Assembly: GCA_031384695.1 (NCBI GenBank)
Contig: JANNAV010000232.1
Location: forward strand, 1 to 6,987
DNA: 6,987 bases
Reading direction: 5' to 3'
Source: JANNAV01 sp031384695
Lineage (GTDB): Bacteria; Pseudomonadota; Alphaproteobacteria; Rhodobacterales; Rhodobacteraceae
Below the pieces are notes generated by a model. That model did no database searches. It was not told the origin of the DNA and saw only the letters and a list, made by a program, of their open reading frames with translations. Each line of letters opens with the position of its first letter. Positions within the stretch are counted from its first letter, which is position 1. This document shows positions 5,843 through 6,987 of this stretch, piece by piece. The position numbers and the translations under genes were made by a program.

Positions 5843-5886
5843 GCGTTTTGCATTTGATCTGCTGATCCAGATCAAATGTAAAACGC
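5843..5886. repeat. 44-bp hairpin related to the palindrome family
   Basis: Arms of 19 bp, GCGTTTTGCATTTGATCTG (5843–5861) and 5868–5886, pair with one G·T exception around a 6-base loop. Like the neighbouring palindrome, the inner stem is ATCTG...CAGAT. No T-run follows. The rest of 5749–6059 (apart from this and the palindrome) shows no gene. A C8 tract lies at 5892–5899 and no clear promoter was found. Confidence 0.85.
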
Positions 5887-6059
5887 TGTAACCCCCCCCT
5901 CAACCCCCTTCAACCTATCCCCACGCGGATGGATTTTAGCCAAACGCCGCAAAGCTGACATGCTTCCTTCCCGCCTGCCGCCCGGCTGCGGCGTCAGACC
6001 TGTGCCCAGACTTTCGTGGTGGGAAGTGAGGGCGGGTTTTGGTCTATTTTCGGCATGTC

Positions 6060-6987
6060 ATGACCCGTTCCGACGGGCCTGAAAGCTATATCTCGGGCGT
6101 CAGTGGTCTGGTGGCTTATGGCGCGGGCAGCATGGCGCGCGTCTATTCCACCAGCGGCCAGCAGGGCGGCCTGCTGGCGCGCGATCCGGCTTTGGCGATG
6201 GCGGTGACCGAAAGCCTGGGCTTTGATCCCACAGCCCTTGGCGGCCGTGCCGGGGTGGCGCGGCTGGAGGTGGCAAGCCTTGGCGGGCGCGATGTGCTGA
6301 TCAGCTTTGGCCAGAACGGCGGCGCGCAGGGTTTCTGGCTTGAGGGGGGGGATGGCGGCTTTGCCGATGCCTTCAGCCTGCCCGCCATGGCCACCGACAC
6401 GGTGCTGGCCCTGCAGACCATGGCCCTGGGTGGCGGGCGCGACATGGTGTTCGCCAGCTCGTTGCAAAGCCTTGGGGTGACGGCCTGGTTGCGCGGTGCC
6501 GATGGCAGCATGACCGAGGCCCAGCACCTGCTCAGCGGCGGCGAGAAGCCGGGCTACGAGGTGCTGGCGATGGCGACAGCCAGGGTGGGGGCCACAGCCT
6601 TCCTGCTGACCGCGCAGGCGCAGGGCGATACGCTGGCCTGCTGGCGGGTGGCCGCCGATGGCACCTCGGTGCTGGCGGCCACCCTTGGCACCTTTGACGG
6701 GCTGGCGGTTTCCGCCCCCAGCCTGTTGCAGGTGGTGACAATGGCCGGGCAGACCTATGCCCTGCTGGGGGCGGCGGGCAGCGGATCGGTGACGGTGGTG
6801 GCCTTGGGCCTGAGCGGCGAGATGCGGGTGATTGATCAGGTGGCCGATGATCTGAACAGCCGCTTTCAGGGCATCTCGGTGCTGGAAACCCTGACGCTGG
6901 GGGGCCGGGTGTTCGTGCTGGCGGGGGGGGCGGATGACGGGCTTAGCCTGATGACGCTGCTGCCAAACGGGCGGCTGTTGCATCTGG
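6060..6987 (+). CDS. Propeller-like repeat protein, N-terminal part (3'-truncated by window edge); possibly RTX-type secreted protein
   Basis: The frame is open from an in-frame stop at 6027–6029 to the window end, giving 309 residues from ATG 6060. An alternative TTG at 6039 adds seven residues and has a better ribosome site (GAGGG at 6028–6032). The product shows units of about 50 residues with the pattern LGGRDVLISFGQNGGAQGFWL...G: about 20–41, 74–101, 123–151, 174–203, 228–255 and 280–306. Each is a beta pair ending in a DG/NG turn, as in beta-propeller blades. There is no signal peptide or membrane segment. Rhodobacterales calcium-binding RTX proteins often start this way and leave by type I secretion with a C-terminal signal, which would lie outside the window; no GGxGxDxUx nonapeptides are visible here, so this remains inference. 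Two G8 tracts (6344–6351 and 6923–6930) lie in frame. Its own promoter was not identified. Confidence 0.8.
   Translation, partial: MTRSDGPESYISGVSGLVAYGAGSMARVYSTSGQQGGLLARDPALAMAVTESLGFDPTALGGRAGVARLEVASLGGRDVLISFGQNGGAQGFWLEGGDGGFADAFSLPAMATDTVLALQTMALGGGRDMVFASSLQSLGVTAWLRGADGSMTEAQHLLSGGEKPGYEVLAMATARVGATAFLLTAQAQGDTLACWRVAADGTSVLAATLGTFDGLAVSAPSLLQVVTMAGQTYALLGAAGSGSVTVVALGLSGEMRVIDQVADDLNSRFQGISVLETLTLGGRVFVLAGGADDGLSLMTLLPNGRLLHL

Noticed and set aside
5994..6983. 329-codon open frame on the minus strand opposite the propeller-like gene
   Set aside because: Its translation is rich in His, Gln and Arg with no recognisable domain, while the plus strand shows regular internal protein repeats.

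Overview
The window is GC-rich. Codon use and gene content (a KpsM/KpsE/KpsT-type polysaccharide exporter, a GT2–GT4 fusion glycosyltransferase, and the start of a large surface-protein-like gene) suggest an alphaproteobacterium, most likely of the Rhodobacteraceae. This assignment rests on recognised protein families and was not searched.

Layout. (1) 1–1884 (+): 3' part of a glycosyltransferase gene. It encodes the end of a GT-A (family 2) domain, an Ala/Asp/Glu linker, and a GT-B (family 4-like) domain with a low-complexity insert. (2) 1885–2425: no intact gene. On the minus strand it holds the C-terminal remnant of a serine recombinase with a frameshift, then a 38-bp hairpin and a 33-bp perfect palindrome. 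(3) 2426–3370 (-): ABC-2 polysaccharide-export permease (KpsM type). (4) 3371–3479: divergent control region. (5) 3480–5024 (+): KpsE/Wzz-type polysaccharide co-polymerase with a roughly 150-residue Pro-rich N-terminal extension. (6) 5092–5748 (+): export ATPase (KpsT type). (7) 5749–6059: non-coding, with a second copy of the palindrome (37 bp) and a related 44-bp hairpin. (8) 6060–end (+): 5' part of a gene whose product has six propeller-like repeats, open at the window edge.

How the genes work together. The glycosyltransferase would build a surface polysaccharide. KpsM and KpsT form the inner-membrane ABC exporter, and the KpsE-type protein links it to the periplasm and outer-membrane channel. 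The last gene may encode a secreted or surface protein, and no functional link to the exporter is shown.

The most unusual property is a recurrent short tandem duplication with a 15-bp (sometimes 12-bp) period. It appears at about nine independent places in 7 kb: inside coding sequence, inside the broken recombinase, and across a stop codon into an intergenic gap. Occurrence in sequence without a reading frame points to a mutational process with this period, not only to selection on proteins. Two further patterns deserve checking: the same palindrome brackets the export genes, and 8-base G or C tracts lie inside three surface-related genes.
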